The notes: generated by a model from the letters alone, not told the origin. 64,000 nt of DNA from Gnetum montanum (GCA_015680685.1 MNCI01027123.1:349268-413267), one strand, 5' to 3'; positions 33,327 through 46,230 are shown, numbered from the stretch's first letter. Made by a program: numbers and translations.

Positions 33327-36237
33327 ATAGCACCAAGACCGAAGCACCTGCAAGAAGAAGAACCCTCTCAACTAAGAGAGGAATAGCCCAAAACTGGAAG
33401 GGACCAACAAGAACAAGCCCAAGAATTGCTAGAGGTGACCCATGCAATGGGACCTCTTCATGAGAAGCTCAAAGTGGAATCTGTTTGATAGATTCCAAAA
33501 GAAGAAATTCCCACTAAGCAATCATAGTGAGGGGAAGTGCCAGGACCCATGCTAAGGCTTGAAATCACTTTGACTCAAGCTTTCCTTGACATCATCAGGT
33601 CTCGAGAGATTTAACGATCGATTCTTTAAGAAATAAATTTGGGCCATTTCTAGAGAAAGCTCTAGTAGAAGTAAAAAAATAACTAAAAACCTCTCCCATG
33701 TGGCCAATCATCACATCCAGTGGAGAATGGTACGTGAAAGAGACATATCTCTTCTAGAATAATAGAAGGCTAGGGTCCATAGTAAAGATCAAGGATATTT
33801 AGGTATCCTACTCAGCTAAGGCTATCACATAGGCATTGGGGTTGCTTGACATTGGAACATAGTTGGAAGAGCTATCAACCAATGGTTATCCTAAAGTCAA
33901 AAGGAGTGGACTTAATGGTGCTACAAGATTGACCATAAGGAGTATGACACGTTTACACTGGAAAAGCTCATCTATTTCAAAATTGTAGCCTATCACCTTA
34001 ATCTAATGGTGAGGCCAAGCAAGGTGACTACCTTTTTTGCTTGAGCATGCATCACTCTAAGTGGAAGATTACATATGAACCTTCCATAACACATCTATTT
34101 GGAGATTGAAAATCCCTTCAAGGAAAATGAGCATGGAAGGAAAACCCTGCCCTTTCCATGCTTCATTCGAAAACTCTACAACATGGTAGGAATTGTCTAC
34201 TATGCCAATGATACAATCAGGTATGCTCCTTTGGCCTCATGGTTCAAAATTATGAAAGAAAATATGCCAACAACTTAAGAAGAGGATTAGCTGCCATCAC
34301 CATCACCTACTTAGGAAACAACATCAGAAGCCTGTGCAGCCATTGAGTGCTTGCACAAAATCCAAGAATAGCTCTTGAGTGAGAAAGAGTAGTGTGCAAG
34401 GACAAGTGGTGTAGATCCATCTGTGCACCAACTAGCAATGATTCACCTTAATGAGGTGCCTCAAGCAATTAGCCAAATAAAGAGGGGTGGATCAATATTA
34501 TTTGCCCAACAAGCGTAGTTTTCCACAAGGTTTTATCCCAATGCTTAAGAGGTGATAGTGTCATTATCTCAATACCATTCATTTCCAAAAATCTCTGGGA
34601 ATGCTACCACCTTCTCGGTGTATTTGGAGGAAGGTGAAGGAGTAACTATCTTGGTGATGTAGCACCAAGGGTAAGAGATGGTGGCTGAAGTGGTTGCTAA
34701 CCATGTCATCGAAGCACTCAATGTACTTACAACATCTATACTAGATGTATTTGCACTTCGAGATATGCAAAAATTTACAAGCACAATTAGTAGGAAGTTG
34801 AATGCAGCCTAGCATGAAGAATTGTTGGATCAACTAGTGGAGACCAAGCAACAGATTTTGAATGTATCTAATTTTTCAAAAAACATTACTACAACCTAGT
34901 CAAAGTTGCTTGATGCAAGGGGAAAATGCATCATCTTGAAGGGACAACTCGAAATAGCTCAAGTACAAAATCAACTCTTGGTAGTGGAGGTTGCTGAATT
35001 ACATTCCCTCCTTGCTAATCCTACAATCCTTAGCCCAATAATAACCAGAGATGAAACTTACAAATAGCTTTAAGGATGATTTGGAAGGCTGAGAAGGAGG
35101 AAATAACAACCATCTTTAACTAGTCCATAGTGGAGGCAAAGACCTATTTAACTCAAAAATACTTGGCTTAGATGCACCAAGAGAATGAGGCTTTGACTAC
35201 ATAGAATCATCACCTGAGTAATGTTGATGCCTAGAAGGAAAAAATGTAAAAATTTATTCATCAACAGTAGGAGCAGCTAGCCAAGGTGAGTATGAAATTA
35301 AGGAAATTGGCCCCACAAAGAATCTAAATATATCAATGGAGGAAGTTCATGCCTTACACTAGAAGTCTACCATCGAAATTGTTGCTTGGAAGAATGAAGA
35401 TTTAAAGTTTGAAAAAATCAAAAATTACTATAGATACTAGGTTTTCCTACAGAAAGAAGTCAACGAGAAGCATATCCAAATGATGAAGGTAAAAATAAAT
35501 GAACCTCTCTAGTAACTCCAACAAGAAAAAGAAGTTTGGTAGCCCATCATTGATGGGACTGATGCCTACAATAAAGTAGATATTTTCTTAAAGGAGTTGC
35601 AGATAGAAGAAATGACAGAGTACATGGAGTTGGCCAATCTTTGCTACGTGAACTTGGCTATGTTAACTACCAAACAACTGTGGTTAGAGTTAGAGAAACA
35701 AGTGGCTAGCTCCTATTTGCTATACGAGGTAGAGTTCAAGCACCATAAAGACATCAAGTAGAAGCTTGAGATTGCAAACACTGAACTCAAAGTTCTCATA
35801 GCAAAATTCATAGATCAATGATCAACTACTGAGAACCTAGCCAAAAAGATGAATGATTACTAAGAGCTGAAGGATGCAGTTAGAGTGTTTAACATTGAAT
35901 GCAAATAGTTCACTGCCTAGTTTATCAATGTAAAGGAGTTGTTTCTAGCAATCCCATGTCCTTGGGATGTGCTCATTCCAACCCACATTAGTGAAGCTAT
36001 GTGGATAGTGCATAATTCAGAAGTAAGGAGGAGAAAATAAAAGCATTGTTGGATGCTTTCTTCCTCCCACCAAAAGTTACAACAGTAGCAAGACAACCAT
36101 AATTACCTCAACTACTGCACATGTGTGAAGCTAATGAAGGTCCCTCAAAACCTTAGGAGCCACCACCACCTAGGACTGTCTAATCTTCTCCACAAAACTT
36201 CACACCATCAAGGAACGTGTTGTCCAATTTTGAATAG
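33327..36237 (+). pseudogene. Extra reading frame (aORF), copy B, decayed
   Basis: About 970 codons with many stops. The blocks follow the same order as copy A: PMWPIITSSGEWY near 33,700; a block with VRPSKVTTFFA (34,010) through IYLEIE (34,100), LPFPCFIRKLYNM (34,150) and GIVYYANDTI (34,190); a coiled-coil middle (about 34,900-35,870); PIIDGTDAYNKVDI near 35,545; PWDVLIPTHI near 35,970; and a Pro-rich tail (EPPPP) near 36,155. The last codons NVLSNFE precede a TAG. The original ATG after the intron is ATA. Role unknown. Candidate roles by analogy with other gypsy elements are an accessory or envelope-class protein, but I see no signal peptide or membrane segment. Confidence 0.65.
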
Positions 36238-36421
36238 TTATCATGATGTTTAATTTTGTATCATGAACACTACCATTTTTGTATGTGTTGATCTGTATAC
36301 TCAAGCACTCTATTTTTTTCAAGTCAATTTGTTTCATTTATTAAAGGTTAGTCAATAATCCCATACCTTCCAAATTGTGTAAAAGAACTCAAGGATGAGT
36401 TTTCATTTAGTTATGAGGGTA

Positions 36422-37247
36422 TGATGAGTGGAAATTTTGTCAGTTGCATTGATGAGGCCCCATTAATGTAGTGTCTACTTTTTGGCTATAAATACATACC
36501 CACTAGTGACATTTATGGTTTTGATATTTTATTAGTAGTGAAGCCCTTGTAGTTTGTTCATTTGAGAGTTAGAATTTTTCTCTCGAGTGCTCATAGCAGG
36601 AGTCATTAAGTGTACAAATCTTTATTTGAGCATTGTTGTACCTAAGCATGACAGTGTGTGCAACAATAAAGATGAGCTTTCTGATAAACCTTGTAGCACT
36701 TTGGGTAAATTAAATATTTTATTTATTCATTTAATGTTTTTAATTATTTATTCAATATTTTCAAGTAATTAAGTTAATGAAGTAATTAAGTAAGATAGAT
36801 TAAACACATAACTATGACTACTTCAAGCATAACACGTACTCGCTTGGTAATCCTAATAACGTTATTGCTTGGTATGCCCAATAGCATAGCACTTGGTAGC
36901 CTAGTAGTGAATACATGGGTTTAGAACATGTGTGAAAAGTGGAACCAAATGCTTATGTTAGGACTAGTTAGATACTAGTTAATTAGTTAATCCAATTACT
37001 TTTATCTTCCTTTGAACACCAAACCATGAAATACAAAATGATAAAAATTAGATGCATCAATTACACTTAACCATACCAGTGTACATCACAAGTGTAATTG
37101 GGAAGACAATGATTAACCTTGAGGCAAAGATTCACTACCTAGAAGATTAGTGCACCAAAAGCTACAAAGTCTATAGAATTCGACCAGATCACACATAAAT
37201 GCTTGTGATTCATATGGTTGAACATAGGGGTACCTCGCTACTCATCA
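36422..37247 (+). repeat. 3' LTR of element B (826 bp)
   Basis: It is preceded by a polypurine-like tract (ttatgagggta). It lacks one palindrome unit (about 34 bases) and two of the three 24-base AT repeats found in the 5' LTR. TATA ctataaata lies at 36,486-36,494. Confidence 0.9.
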
Positions 37248-37252
37248 CCATG

Positions 37253-37708
37253 CCTTTGTTCCAAACAACATACAATTTTCATGGTTGGGATGTTGCACTA
37301 TACTACACAAAACCAAAAGGCTCATAATCAAATGCAGTAATGAGGTGAATAATGGGATGAGAAGGGATTGCAAAGATCAAGATGTAAGGTACTTAAACAT
37401 TTCCACAATAGGTTCTTGTGAAAAATGTGATTAAAATAATTAACATACCTATCCATCCAAGTTCAGACCAAGTCCATACCATGAACAATGATTTTGCATT
37501 AATGTGTTCCCTTCTGCCTACCACCATGAGTTCACAACTACCTCATAGAACAATCATCACTCCAAAAAGAGAAGAAAAGAGAAGAAGGAAGGAAGGGCAT
37601 TAGTTAAAGGGGTGCCCTTCATGCATGAGTAACATGTCTTTCTAGCCCCATAACTAATGCTTGTAGCCTATTATTGTGTCTAAGGGATGGGCTTTGAATT
37701 TTAATTAT

Positions 37709-37741
<33 letters not shown>

Positions 37742-37772
37742 TTTTGTGTTTTGTGTTTTTGTTTTTGTTTTT

Positions 37773-37805
<33 letters not shown>

Positions 37806-38400
37806 ATTTTTTATGGGAACCACACCATGAAAATACTTTTAGCATACTATTATTGGTTGACAAAGGAGTGATGATACATTCTAAGAGGAGTCATAAACCA
37901 CATGAAGGAAGTCAAAAAGATAACCCAACAAATCCCCTTGAGGTCATACCCTTGCCATTCCCACTTGGTTATTCCCTCTTTCTTTAAGGGACAATAATCA
38001 TTGATTAATTTTAGTTTCATGAAAGAAGAACCAAATTGTTTCCATGAAAAAGACCTTTTATTAAGAGATTTAGAGGGATGGATGAGGTGGTCTCACTACT
38101 TTACACAATTACTTGCCCAATCATTGTGATAGAACAAAAACCCAACACATAGCGTTGACTTTTGCATCATGACTTGGCAATATTATTAATGAAAACATAA
38201 AAGACATTCTTAAAACATAAAGAAAATGACTCTAGAAAAGAGAAAAATATAAAGAAAATAAAAATATTAAGAAATGAAAAACATATTAAGAATTAGAAAA
38301 TTTTGAAAGAAAAAGGAAAATGATAAAAAATTGTAAAACAAAAAAAAGTGAAAAATACTTATTAATTCTTGAACCAGGATGGAGCATTTCCCTCATGACT
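37253..38400 (-). repeat. Spacer of element F, right part
   Basis: Non-coding continuation of 26,530-27,590. It includes a (tc)n run at about 37,710-37,733 and a 60-base T-rich run up to 37,803, at the position where sister spacers carry A/T-rich tracts. Confidence 0.75.
37710..37803. repeat. (tc)n and poly-T tract
   Basis: About 12 tc units, then gttttt repeats and a run of more than 30 T, inside F's spacer. Sister spacers have A/T tracts at the same place. Confidence 0.9.
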
Positions 38401-41075
38401 AATGACTGCACATTTGGGAGATGGATTGCACAATCCCCTAGTTATACACGACCAATTTCACATCTATCACCATTATTGATTTAATTAATCATGTGGTAGC
38501 ACATCTAACATTGGTGATAGTCTCATTTGGATTATTTAGAGATGTATCTTCATTTGGACTTGAAAGTATTTCCATTTTGGATGATCCAGATGTGTTTGCT
38601 TCTTCTTCTTGATTTTCTATTTTAATTCATGGGTATTCATGTTTAATATCCTTTTCCGATGTATAATCAAAGTGTAAGATATATGTGTCTAAGTCCTCTA
38701 TTTGGTTCATTTTCTTAAATCTAGAACTAATAAGTGGATCAGTTACCTCCATGCATCTTTGAAACATTTTTATATTCACATTTTCAAGCCATTGGGTGTC
38801 CTCTAGTTTAGTGGCTACTATGTAGATTGTTTTTTGCTCACACACTTACTCCTAAAATTTGTTGTGGGTTGTGTTAATATTTTGAATTTTCAGCCCACAA
38901 CTGTACCCTTTACTATTAGTAGCAATGCATGGATTCTTCTATCTCTCAATAGTCATAGGTTTATCATTTTTTTTAGGTATTGAAGCAATGATGGATGTTG
39001 GCCTTTGCATATGATTGGAGGACATTGGTTGTGAAAGGAAGGGTGTTGTACTTGATTGGCATTGTGCTGGTTTGGATGAGTTAGTAAGTCCATGAGTATT
39101 ATTCTTATGCATGGGAACCATCCTAAAGAAAGGGTGTTTCCAAAATTGTGGTGGAGATCTACTAGCATTATCATTACTATGTATGTTCATAGCACAAGTG
39201 GCATTCTCTCATTGGTGTCATAGTGTTGAACCTTCCTATGTTGCTAGGGGTAACATATGGTGGAGGAAGTATGAGAATATTAAGGATATGGTAAAGGATG
39301 AGAGGCATGAGGTTGTGACCTCATAGAAGATGTTGCGAGATGATGATATTTGGGAGAGTGGTAGTAGTGATTCAAGGTAGAGGAAGTGGAACTAGTCAAT
39401 GAAACAAGTTGTTGAACATAATCTCTATACAGGTTCAACTAGGATGGTACGGTTAGTTGTAGGACTGCCTATAATTACCTTGTGAGAAAGGTAATTTCCC
39501 AGGCATTTGCTTTTGTATGAACTTGGGATTCAGTGCAAAAGCCCAATACTTGTGTAGATGTAACATGATTGGGCAATAGCCCTTCAGATGGTCATATATG
39601 TAGATGTCACATCCATCATCTTCTTCAGTGGTTGAGTCTATAGCCTTTTCTTCTACAACCATTCCCTCTTTTTGCTGATCAGTGTTCTTACCTATCTCTT
39701 GGTTCCTTTTTCTCCTTTTTTATGGTCACTTGATTTGTTTTGCATTACTCTCTCCTCTACGATCTCTACACAAGTTGTAACTTTCTCATTTATCTATTTT
39801 GACATCTTATCTAGCTTTGCTTCAAGCTCATTGATAGAATTTTGTATTGACAAGGTTTGTTGTAAAATCACCTCATCAAGAGCTACCTCTTTTTTCTCAT
39901 CATAGATATGGACCCTTTTCTTTTGAAAGGTTGGATCCTAGTGATATTTCTTAACATTCTCTCATTTACATAACTCTTCTTCTTCTTTTTCCACATGCTT
40001 GATTAGCTTTTGAATATGATGGGTTCCTAGTTCATATAATTGACCTTGATCATACATCCCAAGGCTCTCTCTTATTTGACTATGAAGCCCATCTATGATG
40101 TGGAAAAGTTGCTCTTCTTAAGAGAAACCATGACCTAGACATTTATTCAGTAGAGAATAGTATTTATCTAAGGCCATATTTAAGGGTTCATGTTGTTCTT
40201 GTTTTCATCCTTGGATTTGTTTCCTTAGGTTGGACATTCTTGCATAGGTTTGGTATTTCTCGTTGAAGAGTTCTAGCATTTTGGATCACCAATGGATTGA
40301 ATTTGATTTCAATGATCTATACCACACTTTAGCTTTGTCTATTTATGTCCTAAAAAAATAACTTAAGCTTTTGCCATCCACTTTCAATTTTTTTTAAGAT
40401 GTAGACATCATGGAAGAATTACAAATGATGTTGTGGATTAGAATCATAACCTCCTGCAAATTTAGGGATCTTATACATATCAAGCCTTTTGATGTGACTT
40501 TCCTTGTGATGCCTATGGAATATTTTAATATCCTTTGTGATCTGTGTCATGATCTTAGTGGCCAACAAGGATTCATCATCCTCAAACATGTCATGGTGAA
40601 ATTTTCTATTTTTATTTGTTTGACTATGATGATTTTATCTATGCTCATTTTGATGTCTTTAATTTTACCCTTGGTTTTGATTTCTATTTTTATTTTGACC
40701 CCATAGTGGAGCTCTATCTTTATACCTACATTCATCTTCATCAAAACTAGACATTAAATAGGAAGAGGAAGATGAGGAACTGGGAGAGTCACCATGGCTT
40801 CTATAGTGTTTCCCATGGTCTCTTGATTTATCTTTTCTAGGTTTTGAGGAGGTCCTAGGCCTTGAGGCCTCCCCTAATCTAGGAATTACTTCATCTTTTC
40901 TAGGATTTTTTGCCTTAGATGAATGTAGTCCTTGAGTGTAGTCAGGATGGTCATGAACATATGAAACCCCTACATAAGGTTGGTCACTCCAATTTTCTTC
41001 AATGTATATCTCATTAGTTCTCCAATTAATGTTCTCTCCATACGATGCACTATTACCTCATTATGAAAGAGATAT
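38400..41075 (-). pseudogene. gag of element F, decayed
   Basis: Minus strand. The start codon region is changed (ATATCTCTTTC where others have ATG-TCT-TCT-TC). Recognisable blocks are the capsid-like region (40,000-40,500, stops and frameshifts), a Glu/Lys-rich block near 39,780-39,950, the zinc-knuckle-like CDIYIYDHLKGYC near 39,580-39,620, and TIYIVATKLEDTQWLE near 38,790-38,830. No retropepsin, reverse transcriptase or integrase. Confidence 0.7.
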
Positions 41076-41181
41076 TTTTGTTAGTTAATGATGTGTGTGA
41101 CTTAATATTTTCTAGAAAATAAATTATTAATGCATTTACAACGATCATATATGATATAACTAATCTAAATAACTAGCACCA

Positions 41182-41199
41182 TCCCCGGAAATGGTGCTA
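41182..41199 (-). other. Primer-binding site of element F, tRNA-Asp type
   Basis: The plus-strand tccccggaaatggtgcta compares with TCCCCGGCAACGGCGCCA of the tRNA-Asp 3' end, 14 of 18 matching. It lies two bases outside the LTR. Confidence 0.75.
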
Positions 41200-41201
41200 A
41201 T

Positions 41202-42095
41202 TATGAGTGACAAGGTACCTCCTATGCCCAACTATACAAATCACAAGTATTCATACACAATCTAGTCAAATTCTATGGATGGGACTAGTTATGCATCTAG
41301 ATCATTATGCCTTGATCGCAGTTCACTATCTTCCCACTCAGACTAGTGGTAGCTTTGTCATGTATGGTTTAGTCCAAAGTGAGGCATATGATTCTTGATG
41401 TTGTTTTGGTGTTATGCTACTCCTAATAATAATAAGGGAACCAATGATTTAAACTAATTAACAATGGAAAATAAAGTCTAAACTAGCCTATGAGTGATGA
41501 GTGTCCATTCCCAACTTTTCATACACGTTATGAACCCATGTATCCACTACTGGGATTACCAAGTGCTATGCTACTAGATGAACCAAGCAATAATGCTGCT
41601 GGGATTACCAAGTGAATATGTGTTTATGCTCAAAACTGGTCATGCTCATTCTACCAATTCATTAATATGCATGAAAATGTAAATATTAACTAAGTACATG
41701 AAAAGTAAATGGCATGGAAAGTAAATCTAATTTAAGTCAAAGTGATGCAATGAATAAGAATCAATCTCAATCTTATTGTCATTCATGAAATGTGTCTAGG
41801 TACATGCCCACTTGAATAAGACATTGTACAACCAACTGACAATGTACAACTAACTAAGATCCATGCTATGGGAACTCGCTGACTATTCTCTAAGGGTTCA
41901 GCTACTTTATTGACTAATAAATGCTAATACATGGTGGGAGCATGCATATTTATAGAATTTATTGTAGAGCTATGTTGATGGGGCCTCATAAACATAACAA
42001 ATGCTACATCGATGTGGCCTTGTCGATGGAGAACACCACATTGATGAGGCTGCATCAATGGGGATCCATCAACATGACACTTTGACACTTCATCA
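41202..42095 (-). repeat. 5' LTR of element F (894 bp)
   Basis: Full-length inverted LTR. Its minus-strand start (cttcatca at the right) is followed by palindrome units at 41,975-42,075 and a TATA-like tataaata read on the minus strand near 41,950. Confidence 0.85.
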
Positions 42096-42311
42096 ACTAT
42101 ATTTATAGGCAATCACACATCTTGTGATATCAGATATCTAACATTGCTTCATTGTCCCTTATATCGGGTATCCAATATCGGATATCTGATATCAACGTTG
42201 ACAAAAATTAACTTTTTATTTAAATAGATGTGATGGCATGCATCGAGGCATCTACATTGAGACATCTACCTTAACATAGTTGCATCAATGCATCCAACTT
42301 ATGCCTCATCA
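42096..42311 (-). repeat. 3' LTR of element G, second piece
   Basis: Continuation of 25,405-26,158. It holds a group of gatatc-centred palindromes (gtgatatcagatatc, atatcggatatctgatatc) next to the TATA (actatatttatagg) and a catcgaggc unit, then ends cctcatca before the polypurine tract tatccccac (inverted). Confidence 0.8.
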
Positions 42312-43012
42312 TATCCCCACAAATAAGTAAAAACTTATTCTCAAGTTAATAGAATAGGACTGAGCTTTTTTTACAAAAAATTAGGAATGATGGGATTATT
42401 GATTGATACTAACTATTTACTAACTTTGAGTGATGCATTACAAAATTTTATTCAAGTGGATGCATACAAAATGAGAGAGTGACAAAAATACTAAACAGAC
42501 ATTGAAGATTACAAAATTTATAAAGGTCTTCAAAAATTTGTTGAGGATGATTCTTCTTATTGTCACTAGCAATGGAAAAGTTCCAACCTTAATTGCTATG
42601 TTGATTCTTCAATAGTTATGTAGAACATTCTTAAAGGATGAACTGAAATTCCTTCTCATCATTCCATGGATTTAGCAAACATGCGATGCTTGAGTTGTTA
42701 TCTTGTATGTGCTATGATTTGTCAATGGACATATCCTCCACTATTCCTCTCTTAACTTCATTTTTTTCCTAGAAAAAGACCTTCTTCCTTAGGCACTTCT
42801 TTTAGCATTACCTGTAGTCACTAAATGATCAATATTAATTTTGGTAAACTTTTCCTTAATAAAAAACCCTTTTCAGAACTCTTAGTTTACGGTTAAGCAC
42901 AAGGTGATGACAACGTACTATGCCCAATTCTATGAGCTAACTAAAATCATCAAGTTGTTCATCTTATTTTGGTCTATTACTATTAGTTACCACAATTTTT
43001 GAAAATAGGGTG
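42312..43012 (-). repeat. Spacer of element G, left part
   Basis: Non-coding. Closely collinear with 26,530-27,220 of F. It ends at the insertion of D. Confidence 0.75.
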
Positions 43013-44139
43013 TGATGAGTCATGAGGTATCCCTACACTCAACCATACGAAACGAGTGTAGCGAGCGTGATCCGATCGAATTCCACAGACTAAGTACCTA
43101 CACGCCCCATGGAACACTTGGGGTTAATCATTCGTTGTCTTCCTAGACTTACTTGTGGTTGTCATGGTGTATGGTTAATTAAGTCCAAGGTATATGATTT
43201 TTATTATCTTTTATGTGTTATCTCCTATGCTATCGAGATGAAGGGTTGGAGAAACTAACTAACTCTAACTAATGAACTAAGCCTAAATTACCTAGCGTTA
43301 GCATCGTTCCCACTTACCATACACACCCTGAACCAATGCAACCGTGGCTACCAAATGCTAATCGTTGCTAGGATCACCGCGCGTACCACACGTGCTCGAA
43401 GTGGTCGTACTGAGGCACTTAACTAGGAGGAAAGGGTTGAGAAATCTAATCTAGCCTAAGTGTGATGAGCAGCCGATTCCTTGACTAACCGTACACATCT
43501 TCATGCATGACTACCCCTGGGATTACCAAGCGCAGATCCTGAATACGCTACTAGGTTACCAAGTAGTCATACTAGATGCTCGTAATCAAGTCGTACTCAT
43601 ACCATGTTATGATGAGTAGTCGATTCCTTGACTAACCGTACACATTCTTAGATGCTCGTAATCAAGTCGTACTCATACCGCATTCTAGGAGTTTAAGGGT
43701 GTGAGAGAAAGAAATAAATAAAATCCTATTCCATGCACTGCAAGGTTTATCCAGGAAGTTTGTCTTTATTTCCATACACAACTTGTGTTTAGGTATAATG
43801 TTGCTCGAATAAAGATCCGTTCACTTTAGGACTCCTACTGTGGGCACATGGAAAATATTCTATCTCTAGAGTGATCAAACTACCAAAGTTTTCCTACTTC
43901 TAACTCAGGATGGAAAAAAAAGGGAGAGCCACCTCTTATTTATATACTTGGCGACAGACCGTGATATCGTGTACGTGATATCGTAGGGGACGATGCGATA
44001 TTGCATACGCGATATAGCAGGGGATGCAATATCGCAGTAGCCACGATATTGCGTACGCGATATCGCAGGGGATTCGATATCACGGTAACCACGATATCAC
44101 ATACGCGATATCACAGCTCATGTGAATCACATCTCATCA
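43013..44139 (-). repeat. 3' LTR of element D (1,127 bp)
   Basis: Ends are tgatgag and ctcatca. It differs from the 5' LTR at roughly one base in eight over the first 200 bases by eye. It contains an internal partial duplication (agatgctcgtaatcaagtcg twice, at 43,570 and 43,650) shared by both LTRs, and a palindrome array at 43,960-44,117 next to an inverted TATA (tatttatata, 43,938-43,947). Confidence 0.9.
43960..44117. repeat. gatatc/gtacgc palindrome array in D's 3' LTR
   Basis: Repeated self-complementary units such as gcgatatcgc and gtacgcgatatcgc alternate with aggggat linkers. The counterpart in the 5' LTR (49,107-49,211) is about one unit, near 48 bases, shorter, which accounts for the whole length difference between the LTRs. 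Confidence 0.8.
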
Positions 44140-44151
44140 TATCCCCATGAC

Positions 44152-46230
44152 TGAATGAAAACTCGTCCTCGAGTTCCTTACAAAATATTAGGAAGGTATG
44201 GGATTATTGAGGGGAATGGAACTAATGGGATGACATGTGAATGGATCATCATTACAAGACTTGACAAAACTGGTGTTCATGACAACAAGGGTGAACACCT
44301 TATTACAATGACATTAGGCCTTAGTTGGCAGCTTGAGAGAAAGAGAGAGAGAAAGAAGTGTTGCTACTGCCAACGCCAAGATTGTGCCTTCTGTTGTCCA
44401 TCGGGAAGCGTGCCATCGATCTTTCTCCTTGCATAGCTACTATAGCGTTGCTCCATTCTATGTATTCCCTCCAGATCCAGTCCATTATTTCATGATCACC
44501 ATCTACACACACAACACAATCTTATATTAGCAAGGGTAAATGACTCATCATGTAATTGATACCTTGCTTCAGTGTAAGTTCATTGGCTAGGTTGTGGTAT
44601 GGCTGATATGGATCAGGAGATATAGTAATGATGACTACCAAAGGTGTAGGGGATAGGAAGAAAATCAAAAAATTTGGGGCTAGGAGAAAATCAAAAAAAT
44701 TGGGCCTCATACCCCCATGACTAATCATGAACCTCCGGTAGAGTTAGAATGGAGAAAGGAAAGGAGTAAGAAAGATAGATAAAAAGGGACAACTATAGCA
44801 TCGAGGGAATGGATGTCAAGATGGTAATGAACAAAATAAAATTAATTGCAAATATGTTAAGGAAAAGAAGTTAACTGGTGTACCAAATAGGAAAGTCAAT
44901 GGGTCCTCCCCAAAGTAGGCTCATGCCCTTTAATGCCCTGACAAACCCACATTCAAAGAGTCCGTAGGCTCCAGGAATGTTAGTTGGAACAAGAGTTAAA
45001 ATCTTAACCGCAAGAATTTAGCAAAAAGAAAATAATGCATCTACCAAAATATACACTAATGATACAACTGGCAATGAGGTGAATAATGAAGAGAAGGATG
45101 GAGAGAAGAAAATGGAAGGGAATCCCAAGAACAAGGTGGTGTATAGCCCCTTGTGTGTTTCATGATTAATGGGACTTAGCAAATCTCATTCCAACTCTGG
45201 CCTCAAACCAACCACATCTAGTGACTTCACATCAATACATTTGGCCGAACTATCCTCTTGAATAACAAGAATGCATCTCCAAAGAGCCACCACCATTCCG
45301 ACGAAATAAAGGAGAGAATGGAAAGTGAGAAGGGCCTTAGTTAGAAGGAACACTTTTGGTTCCATAACCAGTGCTTGTAGCCCAAGTTTATTCTATCTAA
45401 GGGATGTGCTTTGAATTCTTACTTTTTTCTTTTCTTCTTATTTTTTATTTTTTTATTTTTTTTATGTTTTTTTTATGCGTGAGAACCACACCATGCAAAG
45501 ACTTCATTATTTTTATTGTCTTAGCTTCCGATAATTGGGTAACATAGGAACGGCAAGAAAACTCAAGAAGAAAACATCCAAGCACCCAAGAGAATGGCCA
45601 GCACAAAAGCATCAAGTTCCCTTGAAGTCACACCCTTTTCAAACCTTAAGTCCTTCCTTAGTTTGAGAAATACCTAGTCACCGATTCGTTTAAGTTCTTA
45701 TTAAGAAAGGAACTGTACATTTCCAAGCCAAGAGAGACCATAGAGTGTTGTGGATGGATGGATGAAGTGAATTCATTGCCTGCCATATCAAAAGAACATA
45801 CCTTAGTATCAACATCATAACTTAAGGTAAAAATCAAACATTAGCAATCAATATGAAAATAGTTCATACCATCATTCTGAACACTTATTGGGTGACAAAC
45901 TTACAGGATGAATCACACACACACACACACACACACAAAATGGAAAACGTACAATAATGTTTTAAAACAAAAACAAGAAAAGTTAAAGAAAGTTGTAAAA
46001 AAAATATGTAAGACAAAAACATGTAAAACAAAAATGTGTAAAACAAAAAATCGAAAAATAACTGAGGGCCCCATATGATTAGCATAGGTGGCCATCTCTC
46101 CCATGACTGAGTGGAAAGGGAGAGATCCAAAATAATGAGCGTCTATTTGAATTTCTAAGAAGTGTCCAACTTCTCCCAATTGATGATCTTAGATTAAGGG
46201 GTAGAAGTTAGTGACACTCATATTCCAATG
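44152..46230 (-). repeat. Spacer of element D
   Basis: Non-coding. Shared landmarks: cctcatacccccatgactaa near 44,705 (an inverted copy of the polypurine tract plus LTR start), the conserved box at 44,900-44,940, a T-rich tract near 45,420-45,475, an (ac)n run at 45,912-45,938 and tctcccatgactgag near 46,096. Confidence 0.7.

Larger units (their letters stand above)
27596..37247 (+). mobile_element. Complete long-form gypsy-like element B (9,652 bp)
   Basis: The flanking target duplication is perfect: ccatg at 27,591-27,595 and 37,248-37,252. The empty-site equivalent in G (49,560-49,580, gtagatcatgcctttg) matches the rejoined flanks. Parts: 5' LTR 27,596-28,511; primer-binding site 28,513-28,530; gag 28,664 to about 30,945; spacer 30,950-32,779; palindrome/TATA module 32,780-32,870; probable intron 33,018-33,326; extra reading frame 33,327-36,237; polypurine tract and 3' LTR 36,422-37,247. 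There is no protease, reverse transcriptase or integrase, so it must borrow them. Confidence 0.9.
26159..42095 (-). mobile_element. Short-form gypsy-like element F
   Basis: Minus-strand order: 5' LTR (42,095 to 41,202), primer-binding site (41,199 to 41,182), gag (about 41,075 to 38,400), spacer (38,400 to 37,253 and 27,590 to 26,530) and 3' LTR (26,529 to 26,159). The flanking 5-mers are gctat (26,154-26,158) and actat (42,096-42,100), one change apart. Uninterrupted target sequence (ccaagcactatatttatagg) exists at 54,491-54,510 in G's other LTR. Element B is nested in the spacer. Confidence 0.85.

Noticed and set aside
43960-44117. gatatc palindromes considered as a satellite or origin
   Set aside because: They occur only at the matching place in both LTRs of D, so they are part of the LTR.
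45912-45938. (ac)n run as a possible regulatory Z-DNA site
   Set aside because: A simple microsatellite in a dead element's spacer; nothing else supports a role.
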